NCBI GenBank assembly: GCA_017311185.1
Contig: JAESUZ010001514.1
Location: 2,108,001 to 2,172,000 of the forward strand
DNA length: 64,000 nt
Origin: Proteles cristata cristata
Lineage: Eukaryota; Chordata; Mammalia; Carnivora; Hyaenidae
Reading direction: 5' to 3'
The position numbers and the translations under genes are program-made. This document shows, one piece after another, positions 11,701 to 26,700 of the stretch. Every line of letters starts with the position of its first letter. Position 1 is the stretch's first letter. The notes beneath the pieces were generated by a model that was not told where the DNA came from, did no database searches, and saw only the letters and a program-made list of their open reading frames with translations.

Positions 11701-14700
11701 AGGGTGACGTTACCGTTGCCTGAGGCTGACCCTATCTAAGTTTTGGGTCAAGAGAGTCTTTCTGGTACCTTTTACAGAAAAAACCCCAAACCCATCATAC
11801 ATGTATGTCCATGTGGTCTCATGCCATTTATCTCTGCTTGTCTTCCTCTTCCTGCCTTCCTCATCCCCAGAACTCTAAGCTCTCTGCGCTGACTGCTGTG
11901 GTTCCGGACATCCCCGGCTTCCGCAAGATCCTGCCCCGCTCAGATTACATCATCATCCCCAAGAGCAGCCTGCAGGAGGATCGGAGTTGCCCTCAGCTAG
12001 AGCTCTGTGCGGCCCCAAACCAGGCCACCCCTAAAGGGCCCTCTCTCGTGCCCGGCGCTGCCCCGGAGGCAGTGCCCAGCCATGCGGGCATGGCAGAGCA
12101 GTGCCTGGCTGTGGAGGCGCTGGCCGAGGAAGCGGGGGCCCTGGCCCAGCCAGGTGCCATACAGGAGATCGCCGCCTCGGAGATCCTCAGCCAGGATGTG
12201 CTCCTGGAGGAGGCTTCCCTGGAGGTAGGAGAGAGCCACCAGTCGTACCAGACGAGCCTGGTAATTGAAGAGACCTTAGTGAGCGGCTCACCAGACCTCC
12301 CCACTGGAAGCCTGGCCGTGCCCCACCCCCAGGTTGCGGAGAGCATGTCAGTGGTGACTGTCATGAGGGTAAGTGACTCTGCCACTCTGGTGTCTTTTGC
12401 TTTGTCTAGAATTCCTGCAAAGGCAGCTGGTGCCATGCAGTGGTAACTAAGGTTACTGCTGTGGACTCCTAGAAGAACCACAGTCCTCTGGAACCTTTTT
12501 GGCCTGGGGCTTACTCTAAAGTACTCTTCAGTTTCTTAGACACTCTTTCCAACTCCTCTGGCCCTTGTTAACTAGGGATTTCCTCACATGAGATAGTACC
12601 AGAGGTATGTTAACTGCATTTACATGATATGGGCTGTCCATGAACCAAAGCCAGGATCTGTCAAGCTGTTAGGATTTTATGTTCCCTGAAGATTGTTTTG
12701 GCAAACACAGTGGTACCTTGAACTGTTGAGAATTTTCAGATGGTCTCCCTGGGCTTATAGAGTGAGGAGGAAATAGGAAGCTCTACTTAAGGCCAGGTTG
12801 ATGGGACTTACAGTGAAGAAAAGTCTCTGCAGTGGCAGAAGTGTCATGCCCAGCTGAGGGGAAAGAGCAGTTTCACCGATCCCACTGCGTGGTTCCCCTC
12901 TCTTACCCCGGCCTTCGAGAGCATCCTGTGAGAGCAGGAGTCCTGCTGAGGCTGAGGGATGGCCTATGTGTGTGAGAGCAGGTTCCCTTGCAGTGGAATC
13001 TGATAGGCCTAAGTCCATTTTGTTTGTTACCTTAGTGCCATTTATGATGTGGAAGCATGCCGCCTGCCTGGTTAAGGCAGATCGAAAGGGTGAAGAACAT
13101 TTGACAGGGTCAGAAGAGTTGGATTCTTTCATTCCCATGCTTTTGTGATTTTAGGAATCCTAAGTCTGTTAGAACCTCAGTTTTCTCATTTGTAAAATGA
13201 GGATAGCACATTCTCGGCATAACAGTTTTCCTTTCTTTGTTCTAAATTAAAGGTTTGAGATAACTGTAGATTGGGTTTTTTTGGGCAAGCACATTGTCTG
13301 TTTTTACTGCTCTTGATCTGTCTTTCAGTGTTGTGGGTGGCCTGGGTGTTTGTTCTTTATTCCATCTCAGTAAAACCATCCTTCTCTCCACATGCCCCCA
13401 GGATCCCAGTGAGAGTAGCTCCTCTGCGCCAGCCACACAGTTCATCATGTTGCCTCTTCCTGCCTACTCAGTTGTGGAGAACCCCACCTCCATCAAACTG
13501 GTCAGTGGGAGGAGGGAACCGGGGGGAGGGCTGATGGAGATAGGGCTCCGTAAGAATTCTCTTCCAGGTAGTTTTCTAAAACTCTTAATAACATTAAGAC
13601 AGTAGTACAGCTGCAAAGGTCTCAAATGATCTGGTCCAGGTATTTACTGGGCAAAGGGGTGTGGAGGGAGAGTCTATGAATGGGGTGCTACAGGACCCTT
13701 AAACTCCTCGAGTTATGTACGAACTTTTCTTCTTAAGAGCATTTATGTAGCATAGGTTCAGTGCCTCTTAGCAAATTCTCAGAAGCATACATGATGTAGA
13801 AAAATTGAGGGGCTACTGATCTGATTCAATTTATTATTGTACACATTAGAAAAAAGGCCCAGAGAAGAGAAAGGACTTGTTCTCAATAGTATTCAAAGCC
13901 ACTGGGCTGCAAAACAAGCCAGAAGGATGCTAGTCTTTTGATTCTCAGTTAATGTTTTTTTGTCACATACTGCAACATCTGGGTTGAGATTTATCCCTAA
14001 ATATTTCATGGTTTTTTATACTATTGTAATGTTATACCAAAACTTCTTTCTTTTTCATTCTTTTTTTTTTTTTTTTTTTTTTTAAGTTTTCCTATTTGAG
14101 AGAGATGGAGAGCAAGAGTGGAGGGAGGAGCAGGGGGGAGGGAGAGAGAATGAGAATCCCAAGCAGGCTCCATGCTGTCAGCACAGAGCCCAACATGGAT
14201 CTCGAACTCACAAAACTGCAAGACCATGACCTGAGCCAAAATCAAGAATTAGACACTTAACTGACTGAGCCACCCAGGCGCCCCAAAACTTTTTTCAGTA
14301 TCTGATTGTTCACTACTAGTATATGATAATATAATTGATTGTTTTGCATATTAAACTTGTACTTTGCAACTTTGTTAAACTCATGTATCCTGGTAGCCTT
14401 TTTATAGTTTCTCTTGCATTTTCTACGTAGATGATCGTGTTGTTTGTGAATAAGGACAGATTTATTTCTTCCTTTCTGATCTGGATTTCTTATTTCTTAC
14501 CACACTGTGTATGATCTCCAGTACAGTTGAATATAAATGGTGAGAGCAGATACCCCTGTCTTGTTCCTCATCTTAGGAGGAAAGCATTCAGTCTTTCACC
14601 ATTAGGTGTAATATTAGTTACAGGTTTTTAAAAATTCCCTAATCAAGTTTAAGAAGTTCCTTATATCCTAATTTGCTGGGAGCTTTTATCAGGAATGGAT

Positions 14701-17700
14701 GTTGGATTGTGTCAAATGTTTTTCCTATGTTTGTTGAGATGGTTGTAGGAATTTTCTTTTTTAGTTTGTTAATGTGGTTAATTTCATTGTTTTTCAAGTG
14801 TTAACCCTACCCTGCATTCCTGGAATAAAGCCCACTTGACAGTAAGGCATTATCTTCTAGCATATCGGTGGACTGGTTTGCAGAATGAAGTTTTGCACAG
14901 AAGTTCTGTGTCTATATTCGTGAGGGAAGTTGGTCTTTGATTTTTTTGTATAGGCTTGTCTGGCTTTAGTATCAGGGTAGCGTTTACCTAATTGAGTTAG
15001 GAAGTACTTTTTCCTCTTCATTTTTCTGGAAGAGTTTGTATAGTAAACATTTGGTGGGGATTGCTGGTGAAGTCAGTCTGAACCTGGAGATTTCTTTGTG
15101 GGAAGATTTTTAACTGCAAGTCCAATTTTTAAAATATATAAACGATTATTTCGATTATTTTTTATTTTTTTATAATTAAAAAAATTTTTTTAATGTTTTT
15201 ATTTTTGAGAGAGAGATAGAGACAGCATGAGCAGGAGAGGGTCAGAGGGAGAGGGAGATACAGAATCTAAAACAGGCTCCAGGCTCTGAGCTAGCTGTCA
15301 GCACAGAGCCCGATGCGGGGCTCAAACCCACGAACTGTGAGATCATGACCTGAGCCGAAGTCGGATGCTTAACTGACTGAGCCACCCAGGTGCCCCTCAG
15401 TTATTTTTAAAAAATGTTTATTTATTTTGAGAGACAGTGTGTCCATGAACGGGGAGAGAGGGGCAAAGAGAGAGAATCCTAAGTAGACCCCGTGCTCAGT
15501 GCAGAGCCTGATTCAGGCTCTGAGCTCATGAGCTGAGCAGAAATCAAGAGTCAGAAGCTCGACTGAGCCACCCAGGCACCCCTAAATTATCTGTTTTTGA
15601 GTGAGCTTTGATAGTTTGTCTTTCAGGGAATTTGTTCATTTCATGTAAGTTGTCAAATTTATTGACGTAAAATTATTCAAAACATTTTTTTTTTTAAATT
15701 CTGGTAAGGATATACATAACAAAATTTACCATTTTAACCATTTTTAAGGGTACAGTTCAGTGCCATTAAGTAAATTGACATTGTTGTGGAGTCATTACCC
15801 ATATCTAGTTCCAGAAGTTTCATCGTCCAAACAGAAACTTTCTACCCATTAAACTGTAACTCTTCTTTCTTCCCTCCCCGGGCTCCCACTAACCTGTTTT
15901 CCTTTCTGTTTCTGAATTTGCATGTTTTAGGTAAATGGACTCATGTGAATGTTATCCTCATGGTCTCATTTTTTCACTTAGCATAATGTTGTCAAAGTTT
16001 AGCTATCTCGTACCATGTATTAGAATTTCATTCCTTTTTATGGCTGAATAATATTCCATTGTGTGTGTATGCTATATTTTCTTTATCCATTCTTAAATGT
16101 TGATGGACATCTAGTGTGTTTTCACCTTCTGGCTGTTGTAAATGTTGCTGCTGTGGACTTGAGTGGATAAGTGTCTCCTTGGGTCCTTGATTTCAGTTGT
16201 TTTGGGTATATACCTAAGAGTGGAATTGCTGGATCATATGATAATTCTGTGTTTAAAATTCTGAAGAATGCTTATTTTTTTAATATCTATAGACTAGTGA
16301 TTTTACTTCTCTCATCGCTAATAGTAGAAATTTGGGTCTCTTTTTTTTTTTTCCCCTGACAAGCCTGACTAGAGGTTATCAATTTTATTGACCTTCAAAG
16401 AACCAGCTTTTGGTTTCATTGGTTTTCTCTGTTGTTTTTCTGTGTTCTATTTCACCGATTTTTGCCTATGTCTTTATTATCTTTCTTCTGCTTGCTTTGG
16501 GCTTAATTTAGGCTGAGGTCATTGATCTGAGACCTTCCTTTTCTAAGATAGCTGCTTACTGCTGTAAATGTCTCTTGAAGCGCTATGTTAGTGGCATCCC
16601 ATAAGTTTTGATATATTTTCATTTCGTTGAAAATACTTTCTAACTTATTCTTTGACCCAGAAGTTATTTAAAAGTGTATTATTTGGGGCGCCTGGGTGGC
16701 TTAGTCGGTTAAGCGTCCAACTTTCGCTTAGGTCATTATCTCGCGGTTCGTGGGTTCGAGCCCCGCGTCGGGCTCTGTGCTGACTGCCAGCTCAGAGCCT
16801 GGAGCCTGTTTCAGTCTGTGACTCCCTCTCTCTCTGACCCTCCCCTGCTCACGCTGTCTCTCTCTCTCTCCTAGAAATAAATAAAAATAAAAATAAAAAA
16901 AAAATAAAATAAAAGTGTATTATTTGCTTTACAAATATTTGGGATTTTCCAGATATCTTTATTTCATTGATTTCTGATTTAATTCCATTATAGTTGGAAT
17001 TTGGTAGTTTATAAGACCTGAATCCTTTTAAATTTATTGAGACTTATTTTATGACCCAGAATATGGTTTGTCTTGATAAATGTTCTGTGTGCACTTGAAA
17101 AGAATGTGTATTTTGCTGCTGAGTGAATATTGTGTACATATTAGATTAGGTCACGTTGATTGATAGTATTCAGCTCTATATCCTTACTGATTTCCTGTCA
17201 GCTTCTTTTGTCAGTTATTAAGAGAAGACATCTATCTATCACTTTATATAGTATTTATTTTTTCCCCATTTTTATTAATTTTTGTGTCATGTGTTTTGAC
17301 TCTTTTAAGTACTTAAACATTTAGGATTGTTAAATCTTCTTGGTAAATTGACCCTTCATCGTTATGAAATGACCTTGTTTATCTCTGAAAATATTGTTTG
17401 CTATGAAACTTACTTTTTTTTTTTTAAATGTTTGTTTATTTTGAGAGAGAGAGGGTGTGTGCCCACATGTGAGTGGTGGGGAGTAGGGGGAAGACGGGGA
17501 GAAAGAGAGAATTCCAAGGAGGCTCCCACTGTCAGTGTGAAGCCCAACACAGGACTCCATCTCCAGAACCATGAGATCATGACCTGAGCTGAAATTAAGA
17601 GTCAAGATGCTTAACTGACTGAGCCACCCAGATGCCCTATCAGTCTGGAATTTGAATATTGAGTTTTCTTTTCATTATTGTTATTAGCAAGTTTTATCTT

Positions 17701-20700
17701 TTTCCAGCATTTTACTTTTAACCTATTTATCTTTGTATTTAAAGTACCTTTTTTTTGCAGGCAGCGTATAGTTTGGCTCTAAGAGCAAGACTTTTATGAC
17801 AATCTCTAATTTTCAATTGTGGCACTTGGGCCATATACATTTAATGTGATTATTTATATGTTTTAAGTTTAAATCCGTCATTTTACTGTTTGGTTTTTTC
17901 GTCCTGTTTTATTTTGCTTTGTTTTGAATTGAATTTTTTTACACCCATTTTATCTCCTTTATTAGCATATTAGCCATTAATTTTGTTTTAGTTACGATAG
18001 TGGTTTTTTAGGATTAATATTGCACATTTTAACTTACAATGGTCCATCTTCTAAAAGCTGTGGATAAACAATGTATTTCTAGATGAGAAAGTTGTATCTT
18101 AAACAGGAACAACCTCCGCAACCTAATTCATAGGCCTGAGCCTTTGTGCTCCTGGAAATTGTTATTCTTTTATGATTTAAGAAGTGTCAGCCAGACACTT
18201 CCAGAAAAGCTTTTATAGATAATGCTTAAGAATGAAACATCAGCTTTGAACATTAGCATTTTTTTCCTAAACTTATTTCTATAAGCTGCTATTTAGGAGT
18301 CTTTCCAAGTTCATGGGTATTTAATTATAGACCTGACCTAATTTAAATGTTTACTCTGCTTCTGGTGGTGTTCAGAATGAATATTCTGTGTGAAGCTGCA
18401 GTCTGAGCAAAGAGAAGAGAAATTTTTATATCCCACTAATAGTAATTTCTCATAAACATATAGAATCATCTACAATTTTCCTTATTGCTTACCTCATTTG
18501 TCTTTCAAGATATTAGGAAGGGCAGGTGATTTTACAGAAGAGGAAACCCAGGTGGCCCCCAGGTCTTCCAGTGTGTCAGTAGTAGAGTGGACATGTGAAG
18601 CCAGGTCTCTTACCACACTTCACCCTCAACCTTGACTTGCTGCTTCCCTTATAATCACCTCTTCCCTAGGCTTTCGGGAGAGGTAGCATAGTGGTAGCTT
18701 GGTGTTTGTCCAAGAGAGATTTTTGCTTTTTGTCAGGCGAGGAAAAGTGGGATTAATATCTGAGTAAACATCTGTAAGCGGCAGAACAGATCCGACAGGG
18801 AAGTGTTTCCTTTTGCAGTATTAATCAGGAAATGGAACTTGGCTGAATTTCTGTTTGTAGCCAAACGTAAAAAACCCATTGTAATCATTCAGTTCAAAGG
18901 GAAATCATTGGAGTTGCTGAGAGCCAGTAGTTAAATATATTTATATGCAAATAATTAAGTTCAGTTGCACATCAAAGGACTTGATTTCTGTTGGAATTTC
19001 GTCTTTTTTTTTTTTTAATGGCCATAGTCTTTTTTTATGTCTCTGAACCCTAAGTCCTGAGTTCTCTGAATTTTTTTTTTTTTTAATTTTTTTAATGCTT
19101 TATTTCTAGGAGAGAGAGAGAGAGACAGTGCGAGCAGGGGAGGGTCAGAGAGAGGGAGTCACAGACTGAAACAGGCTCCAGGCTCCGAGCTGGCAGTCAG
19201 CACAGAGCCCGACGCGGGGCTTGAACCCACGAACCGCGAGATCATGACCCAAGCGAAAGTCGGACACTTAACCGACTAAGCCACCCAGGCGCCCCTGAGT
19301 TCTCTGAATTTTAACAGGAATGAAGATGAAGCAAATTCTTTGAAGTATTTAGGTCTGTAGGGTGCAGCCAAGTGCATGGAAGGAATCTAGGACCAAGAAT
19401 CAAAGATCTCTGGGTTCTAAGTCTAGGTGTGCCCTCAACTTAGTATACAATTTGAGGTAAAGCATTTAACTGCCCTGAACCTCAGTAGTTATAATACCTA
19501 CTTCACAGAATTGCTGAGAGCATTAAATGAGATATTGGTAAAGCATTTAGCATTGTGTGGTACTTCACCTAATTAGTAGCAGTTAGTGCCATCTTTATTC
19601 TTCTGATACCTCTGTAACCTTGGGCAGCTGTCTTTCCTCATTTGAACCCAGTCTCTTCATTTCTAAAAAGTGAGCTTCGACAAGCTGGTATCCTCCTGGC
19701 ATCATTGTGCTTCTGATAGTCAGAAGGATCTGAGAGGGGTTACACTGTGGTGTTGACTCTGATGCACTCTTTTCCTTACAGACCACTACATACACCCGCC
19801 GGGGCCATGGGACATGCACCAGCCCAGGTTGCTCCTTTACCTATGTCACCAGGCACAAACCACCCAAGTGCCCAATCTGTGGTAACTTCCTAGGAGGGAA
19901 GTGGATCCCAAAGGTAAGGTCCGTTGGCCATTGCTGCTTTGGAAGCCCCATAAAGCAGGCTCCTTGTTCCCCTTTAGAACAAAGAACTTAAATAAATACT
20001 CATTTTTACTTTCTGACTATACAAGTAAATCATTTTCATTGTAAACTGTTTAAAAAAGAGAATAAAATGTCATCTGTAATCTTATACCATCCAAAGAACA
20101 GTCATCATTAGTTAACATTTTGTTGTGTTTTCTTCTAGTCTTTTTTTTGTGAATATGCAAGTTCTGTAGCTTGATATTTTTTTCCCATAACATCTCTTGC
20201 CATTAAGTATTCTTCAAGACCATTATGTTTAATTGCTTTATAACTTTCTGTGAATGATTACACTATGTCAGTTTATTCATTTCCTGTTAAATTTTTAACC
20301 ATCCATCCTCCACACTGACTGCTTACTCAGATGCGTAGCCCAATCCTACTTTTTAGCTCAAAAGTCCTTTTAATATCCTATAGCTGCTATTAGAAAGAGA
20401 GGTCCTTAACCTGATATTTAGGTCTTTCATAGTTAACTTTTCAATGTATACTCCTGTCTCTGTTTCTAAGTAAATGATGCTTGATAAATAAATGAGCATC
20501 AAAGCTCTGCCCCTGTGAAGTTCAGTTTTATATGAGACTATAAATTGTTTAGGGTCAAAAGAACTAGAATTGTCAAGGATGGGATATAGAGGAGCTGGTC
20601 TTAAAGGATCAGTAGAATTTGAGTAGGTAAGTAGAAAAGGAAAGGGTGAGCACTGTTTTTGTGACAATAACTTAGGCTAGGTTTGGGTTTGTTAGGTGTC

Positions 20701-23700
20701 TAGCTCAGCATGGTCCAAACTTATCTGTGTAGAGAAAACTTAAGTTCCTCTGGGGCAGTTTCCACAGAACATCTCTGAAAAATACTGGGGTGGTGACTTT
20801 TGCCCTTTGGATGAATGTTAGGAGTTCAGGGCATCACTAATTCTGGGAGACAGAATTGGTTAATAATTAAAAATACACTTCTGGGGGCACCTGGCTGGCT
20901 TATTTGGGGGAGCATGAGACTCTCAATCTCAGGGTCATGAGTTTGAGCCCTACATTGGTTATGGAGATTACTTATATACGTATGTACATACATACATACA
21001 TAAGTATATAAGTAAATGCATGAATACATAAATAAACAGACTTAAAAAACCAAACAAACAAACATGTATTTGATCTCGGTAGTGGATTCCTGGCACTGAG
21101 CTCCTAAAACCCTAGAAATTTCCTGAGTGTTAGGAGAGAGAGGAGCATCTTTGCGGGCGGGGAGAGTACAGTTCTGGAGTCAGCTTTTCTCAGTTTGAAC
21201 TTCTGACTGGCAAGGATTTTAGCTGTATAATCTCGGGCAAGTCACTTTATGTCCATTCTTAATTTGGTTTTTCTTTCATTTGTAAATGGAAGTTAACAAT
21301 GGTGCCTACCTCATTAGGGTTTTTGGAGAATCAAATGAGATTATCCCTGTAATGTGGATGGCTCGTTCCTAGTATAGAGTAAATCCTCAGGAAGAGGTCA
21401 CTGCTGTCATTATTGACAGCAACATAATTCTCGTCTCTATTATTGCTTTTTATACCATCACTTCTAAGGGCAGGAGGGGCCCAGTGTGACTGTGTTTCAG
21501 ATGTTGAGTTTCTTGTGCTCACCATCTCTGTTGTGCTCCTGTGCAGCCATTCAGTTTCCTCCCTTCCTAATTATTCTCCCCAAAATGTACTTCCTCAGCT
21601 GCTGTAGGGAGATTAAGTAGGGTAGTTGGAACCCTTGACCCTTCTTCACAGATGCACAGCAGGTTTGTTAAATGACCTTATTTCTTGTGCTTTTGTGTGG
21701 AAGAGTCTAACTCCTCCTGCAGCCTTGTCTCTGTCGGGTTCTGTTTTTACTTTGGCTTTCTTTTCTTTTTCATTGATGTCTTTTTTCCCTCTTTTGATTG
21801 AAATAACTTTTGAGCCATGGTTGTCTTTCTGAGCAAACTCATGATGTGAAATCAGATTTTTTATTAGCTACGTGTCCCGATCTTTTAAAAAAAATTTTTT
21901 TTGAGTGGTTATTTTTGAGAGAGAGAGAGAGAGAGACAGAGTGTGAGCAGGGGAGGGGCAGAGAGAGAGGGAGACACAGAATCTGATGCAGGCCTCAGGC
22001 TCTGAGCAGTCAGCACAGAGCCTGATGTGGAGCTCAACCCCACAAACTGAAATCATGACCTGAGTCAAAGTTGGACACTTAACCGACTGAGCTACCCAGG
22101 CACCTGTAAGTACGTGTTCTCCATCTTGATTTGTTAAGTCAGGTTCTTTCTCCAGAGGTTTTTATAGAATTACCATGTAAAGAGTAAATACTATGATTTC
22201 TAAATTTCATAGGAGCAGTAAGTGAGTGTAAGAAAGAAAAGGGTAACATTTTAGCATCAGTGCACTTGGAATTTTAGAGAAATTCAATTCAATTCCAAGT
22301 CTCTAGCTGAGGAAAAATAGATTCAAGAGAAGTGACTTGTTAAGTTCACATAACTAATTATGTCAGTGCTTTTCCACTAAATCACACTTCTCAGGAATTG
22401 CTATGCTGTTCAGCTGCAGAATTTTAAGATTTTTGGAGTTCTGATTTTTGAAGCTGCAAGTATAAATAGTTTCTGAAAGCTCCAAATGTGTTGGTGCCTG
22501 TCAGGAAATGACTCCCCTTTTCTTGTATTGTTCCAGAGTTTCATACTGGCTAAAATTAGCCCAAGTAACATTTGGCACAGTTCCCAATGAGTTGGATGGA
22601 ACAAAAGATGGTATATAAAGCTCTTTAGCCCAAGGCCTCACTCCTTTGGCTCTCTGACAGTGGTAATTGAGGCCTCTGAGCAGGCAACTGGTGGAATTTA
22701 CTTTTTATCTTGAAAGAAAGTGACATCTCAAAAGGGTAGGCTGAGTTAAGGAAATGTGAGCTCACCAGCTAGTTTTTTGCTGTGATTCCTTAAATTATGC
22801 GGACTCCTTGCAGGAGGATTTTTATCTGAAATAGCCTCCTTAGAGGGCAGTATTTTGCTCAGAGATTTCAGTTGTGGGGATTTAGTTTGTCTCCTGTTTT
22901 TCTGCCAACTTTTCCCTTTCCAGTAGTCAGGAAGCTCCGTGCAGCTTACTTGGAATTTTTCTCTGTATTTAACTTGTCCTCATGGACTATTACTGTGTGT
23001 TAGAATCGGACAGTGCTTTGCAGGAGATTTCCTAGGTCATCTGTATTGGTGTTTAACCAGAGGCAGCATGCTGTCAGGCGGCTTTGGACATTTAAGGGGT
23101 CTTGGTAGTCTGTGACTGGGAGGGAATACTGGTGTTAATCATCGGCCACAGACATGCCCCTTCTGCCTCGTGCAGGGGAATCCTGCACCACCCTCACCAT
23201 GAATGAGCCCACCCAAAATGCTGTGGACAGATGCTGGGAGGTGACCCTCTTGTTTCATGGTAGCAAAGTGAGAGTTCAGATGAAGCTTGTCTCAGGTGAC
23301 ATAAGTAATTCGATGAGGAGCACAGCCTAGGTAGAACCCAGCTTTTATGTTTCACATCTCTTCATTTATAGCACCTTTCACTATTCACATGTAATTTAAA
23401 AACCTTCCTGAGACAACCACGGTTTTAAAAAAAAAAATGTGTGTGTGTATGTAAGAAATGTGTATATGTATTTACAGGTATGTATAAATAATAGTATATT
23501 TCCACAGCATAAAAGCTAAGGCAACAATGAATTTTTTAAAGTAGGCTGATCTGAAATAGCAGTTGGTATTTTTAGTGAGTCTGAATATTTTCTAGTAAGT
23601 AATTAATATGTATGAGTTAATTTGACTGAGAAGTTTGTGGTGTGTCTAAGCCAGCCTTCAGATTTGCCTGAAAGAATCTGGGACAAAAGATATTTTCCCT

Positions 23701-26700
23701 AACAGAATTGGAAGCTTTGAGTCTCATCATGTGAGATTTGCCCGCATTGGGGTTAACTGGATCTCATAAAGGGACCACCAAGACAAACAGCTTCGGACTT
23801 CTAGGCCCAATAAAGCAATATGTCAGCTTTTTTCTAGGCCTAGAGAAGCAGGCTTTGAACAAAGGTTAGTTTCAAAATACCAGCTTTATTTGCTGAAACC
23901 TAAAGAGGCTATCAATAAGAAATTTGTTAGGACAGCTTTATGCTAACTTGGGTGTTGAATACTGTAGTGAGAGGGACCTGAAGTCTGAAGACTTAGATTC
24001 AAGCCAGTTTTGTCTTGACATCTTACATTAGTCTGTCTTCCCTCTGGGTCTCAGTTTCCTAATCTGTCACCCATACATTGTTGTTGTGAGGATCGAACGA
24101 GAAATGATTTGTGACGTGTTGTCCGCTGTAAACTGCCAAATGCATACAGGCATTCTTATTTTTTTAGGAAAAGCCAGCCAAAGTCAAAGTGGAATTGGCT
24201 CCTGGCATCTCCTCCAAAGGCTCGGTGGTCAAAAGAAACCAGCCTGGCACCACTGAGCAAAACTCCTGTAGGGAAAATGCCTCCAAATTGACTCTGGAGA
24301 ACTCAGAAGCTGTGAGCCAGCTCCTCAGTGTAGCTCCTCCCAGAGAAGTGGGTGAGGAGAACGAGTGGGAGGAAGTGATCATCTCAGATGCCCATGTTTT
24401 GGTCAAGGAAGCTCCTGGGAGTCGTGGTGCAGCAGCCACGAAGACGCCGGTGGTCAAGAGTGGTGTGCAGCCTGAGGCCTCTCTGGGGACAGCTGAGAAT
24501 GACAGTCCAGGACCAGATGTACCACCACCAGCTGAGAGGACCAGCACCTCCAGTCCTCTCCCTGCTCCAAGAAAGCCTGCGGGGTAAATGTGCTTACATG
24601 TTCTAGGATTGTGTTTGGAATAGCAGGTTGGGAAATGCTCCTTGGTTTGTTTTATGTTGTTACTAGCATTACTAAGAGAGACAGCAGAGTCCAGTTAATG
24701 CTTCCTATTTTAGAGGTCAGGAAACCAAGGCCTAGAGCCACGGAATGATTTGCCTTTCCTCTTACTCTCTGCTGTCTGTACATTGCTGTCACATTCCCGT
24801 GCTTCCCTTCTTGTCGTCTTCCCAGAAGCTCTTTAGGATCCTGTTGGTACGGGCTGAGGCCATTGTTACAAACTAGTATGCAGTCTTTCCAGAGTTAGAA
24901 AGAGAAGCCTTTTTAAGGTACCTTATAGAAAGATTCCTGGTGATGAGAGAATTCCATTCTGGTTGTAATCTGTCCTGACTTCTGTTGACCTTGGGCATAG
25001 TCACTTCATGTCTCTTCTCTCCTCTGAAAAATCTTGAGTTGGGTATTAGAAAAATCTAATCCATAATGGCTGACCATATAGACTAAAAAGGGTTGTGTGC
25101 GATGCACGCGTCGCCCGGTGCGCTGCAGATAGGTGGTTGTCCATGAACACGGCGCTCTTTCCTCTCCGTGCCCTCCTGAAAGGCCCAGCTGCGTTTTTCA
25201 TGGGGCCCCTTGCCAGGGGCAGTTGTGGTCTTGTAACTAAAGGCCCTTATTTGCTTGTATTAGTGGTTCTCCTTGGGGAACAGTTTGTCCCCAGGGGACA
25301 ACCCAGGCAACATTTACAGCTTTTGGTTGTTACAGCTGTGGGGGAGAAGGGTGCTGTAGGCATCGAGTTCGTAGAGGCCAGAGAGACTGCTGAGCATTCA
25401 TGGGACAGGCCCCTACAAAGAATTATCCAGCCCAAAGTGTTGATAGCGCCAAGCCTTAGAAATTCTGGTGTACGTTATTTGATTTCAAATTTTTTATTGT
25501 TGAATGGGAGATATATTCACATGATTCAGACTCAAAGGATATAAGGAATATACACTGAAAAAAAAATCTCTCTTCTAGCGTATGAAGTCATCCATTTCCA
25601 TTTTCCAGACAATCTGTATTCCCAAATTTTTGTGTTTCTAGAGAGAATTTTAGGCATATACTGCAAATACGTGTTTGTGTATATATGTTTTTTCCTACCT
25701 TTTTTTTAATACAAATTTTAGTGTAACATATACTTCTGCATCTTGCCTGTACTTATTTATGTTATACTTAGGGATGGTTCTGTATCTTTAGAGCATGAAG
25801 CCATGCAGTTTAGACTGTTTGTTGTAGGCAACTGTGTCACTCTACAAGAGCCTTCTGTGGTGTAGGCTTTGCTCAGCATTGGAGCTACAAAGAAACTGTG
25901 GATTTTGTTCTGCGGGTCTTTTAGCCTCCCTCATGTGGGAGACTGATACATTTTAAATACTAATTAGAGACAGATGGGATAGTCTACACTCTGCTATTTG
26001 TATTCCTCAGAGTGGGCACTATTTTATACTTACTCACCTTCGTAATGAATGACCCCTGAAATATCTAGCCTGACAGTTTACTACACTATCCCTCAACTAA
26101 AATGCCTTTTGGAGGTTGTACTTTGGTTTTCTTCCACTTGGTCCAGAATTTTTAGATTTCCCTTTTTTTTTTTTTTTTTTTCCAGAGTTGACCCGCTCAC
26201 CGCTGGGCTCAGAGCCCCTGAGCTTAAAGGCAAAGCTCGGGGCAAGCCCTCCTTACTGGCTGCAGCAAGGCCCATGAGAGCAATTCTCCCAGCCCCATCT
26301 AATGGGGGCCGCGGCAGCAGCTTGGGGCTGTCCAGGGCCAGACAGGCCTTTCCCCTGAGCGGTAAGGGCGGGGAAAATCCGGGAGCGGGGAGCTGTCTGA
26401 TGGGAAGGGGGTAGGAATGGAGTTGTCCAGAGTGGAGATGAGAGACTGAGGGGGACTCTGAATGCACTTAAGTCACCAGTTTGGCTTCTGGTTGTCTCAG
26501 ATAAAACTCCCTCTGTGAGGACTTGTGGCCTGAAGCCGAGCACGCTGAAGCAGCTGGGCCAGCCGATCCGACAGCCATCACACAGCAGCGACGTGAAGGT
26601 AAGACCCGTTCTCCAGGTAGGGCATCGGGGGGGCGGGGCGCCTCTGCTCCGAGAACAGGGCTCCTAGTTAGTGTCTCAAAGCCAAGGGCAAAAAACCTAT

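Larger units (their letters stand above)
14285..18045 (-). mobile_element. L1 ORF2 fragment, antisense, heavily interrupted
   Basis: Phrases such as 'gagagcagatacccctgtct', 'caattttattgaccttcaaa' and 'gaaccagcttttggtttcat' are recognisable as reverse-oriented L1. It is interrupted by four SINEs and a second L1 3' end (15690-16290). No intact reading frame remains. It occupies most of HMGXB3 intron 5. Confidence 0.8.

Noticed and set aside
12966..13148. A short frame directly after HMGXB3 exon 4
   Set aside because: It is intronic sequence with no conserved residues and does not fit the exon 4 to exon 5 phase.
25095..25544. A 149-codon open frame in HMGXB3 intron 7
   Set aside because: Much of it reads through a hAT-type DNA transposon remnant, with no domain and no splice context.
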